Assembly: GCA_034509925.1 (NCBI GenBank)
Contig: CM067537.1
Coordinates: 6,457,001-6,521,000 of the forward strand
DNA: 64,000 nt
Source: Hirudinaria manillensis
Taxonomy: Eukaryota > Annelida > Clitellata > Hirudinida > Hirudinidae
Reading direction: 5' to 3'
Shown here: positions 63,601 to 64,000 of the stretch, piece after piece
Position numbering within the stretch: position 1 is the stretch's first letter
Layout of the letters: each line of letters starts with the position of its first letter
Position numbers and translations under genes: made by a program
The notes under the pieces: model-generated
Told to the model about the DNA's origin: nothing
Databases searched by the model: none
Seen by the model: the letters and a program-made list of their open reading frames with translations, nothing else

Positions 63601-63909
63601 AGAAATGCTTTATAAATCACCAGTTGTATCTCAACGTCACCTTTAAAATTAGTACAATAATTACTAATTGTCCAAATCCAAACCAACCATTCCGGCGTAA
63701 ATCCAAAATAAAAGAACCAAAACCTAAAAGTGATGCATGATAATAAATTCATAATGTAGTTTAACGCATTAATATTTCTTAATTAATATCCCAAATAAAA
63801 TAATTACATTAAACAAACCAAAAATAATTAATATGTGATAAAATCCTTTTGACTTAACGGACAAAGACTTATGGGACATGCAAGATTGTCTCACTGACTT
63901 GAAACTCAT
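60634..63909 (-). CDS. WDR61 (SKIC8): WDR61/SKIC8, WD40 protein of the SKI and PAF1 complexes
   Basis: Exons 63909-63895, 63475-63448, 63381-63273, 62955-62783, 62411-62263, 62009-61822, 61232-61140, 60889-60811, 60723-60634; in phase, 307 aa (human 305). A WD40 propeller is visible: [141 protein letters not shown] and a last half-blade ending MIYDCHI. The protein bridges SKI-complex RNA decay and PAF1-linked transcription. The 15-nt first exon (MSFKS, donor GTGAGA) is inferred from phase and the few residues missing; the other exons are firm. Confidence 0.94.
61486..61655. repeat. AT-rich minisatellite
   Basis: Repeats of CTATATAATGAAC followed by TATATAATAT, about six to eight imperfect copies, in the WDR61 intron between exons 62009-61822 and 61232-61140. 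Confidence 0.9.
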
Positions 63910-64000
63910 TATTAAAAAAAGTCATCTATTTATCCCATGCTGTTTTGGGGTTTGCCCTAACTGGTCGGAATAAGCTGCTATTACATCTCTGACCCACCCC

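Noticed and set aside
1..64000. CRISPR arrays, bacterial operons or prophage
   Set aside because: Spliced animal genes throughout; tandem repeats lack unique spacers.

Overview
The window is invertebrate nuclear DNA. It is AT-rich, its genes are split by many spliceosomal introns (GT..AG, phases consistent across joins), and it is full of micro- and minisatellites and carries DNA transposons and a LINE. The genes are conserved animal genes; the phylum cannot be fixed from sequence alone. Assignments come from recognising protein families by eye and from joining exons by splice phase; no database search was run.

Layout. 801-25917 (-): a 14-exon FERM gene of the Yurt/EPB41L5 type, about 833 aa, with introns swollen by repeats. 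They hold a 1.16 kb hAT transposon (8706-9867), a 5.5 kb fold-back element with 1.7 kb inverted arms (12608-18149), about 250 bp of (TAATA)n, and many trinucleotide and (ATCC)n tracts. 28121-30885 (+): a 10-exon GPN1-like gene whose nucleotide-binding motifs are degenerate. 33288-35086 (-): a three-exon bZIP transcription factor. 36450-38126 (+): GID8/TWA1, a CTLH E3 ligase subunit. 38969-54700 (+): TRAPPC8, 29 exons, about 1525 aa, with an apparently intact two-ORF LINE in antisense inside its 5.1 kb intron 10. 56035-59661 (-): a disordered, proline-rich protein with a capping-protein-interaction-like motif (5' end unresolved). 60634-63909 (-): WDR61/SKIC8, a WD40 protein of the SKI and PAF1 complexes.

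The genes are unrelated housekeeping or cell-architecture genes in mixed orientation, with no operon logic. Yurt and GPN1-like diverge, GPN1-like and bZIP converge, bZIP and GID8 diverge, GID8 and TRAPPC8 run in tandem, and TRAPPC8 and the proline-rich gene converge. Two genes, Yurt and the proline-rich gene, concern the actin/membrane cortex.

The most unusual items are: (i) the fold-back element, whose arms contain ~176-bp satellite-like monomers organised as a four-monomer higher-order repeat of ~705 bp; (ii) the GPN1-like protein with a P-loop Lys-to-Arg change and a lost Gly-Pro-Asn motif; (iii) a restriction-like-endonuclease LINE that also carries a separate coiled-coil ORF1, overlaps ORF1 and ORF2 in the -1 frame and sits in (TAA)n-like sequence.
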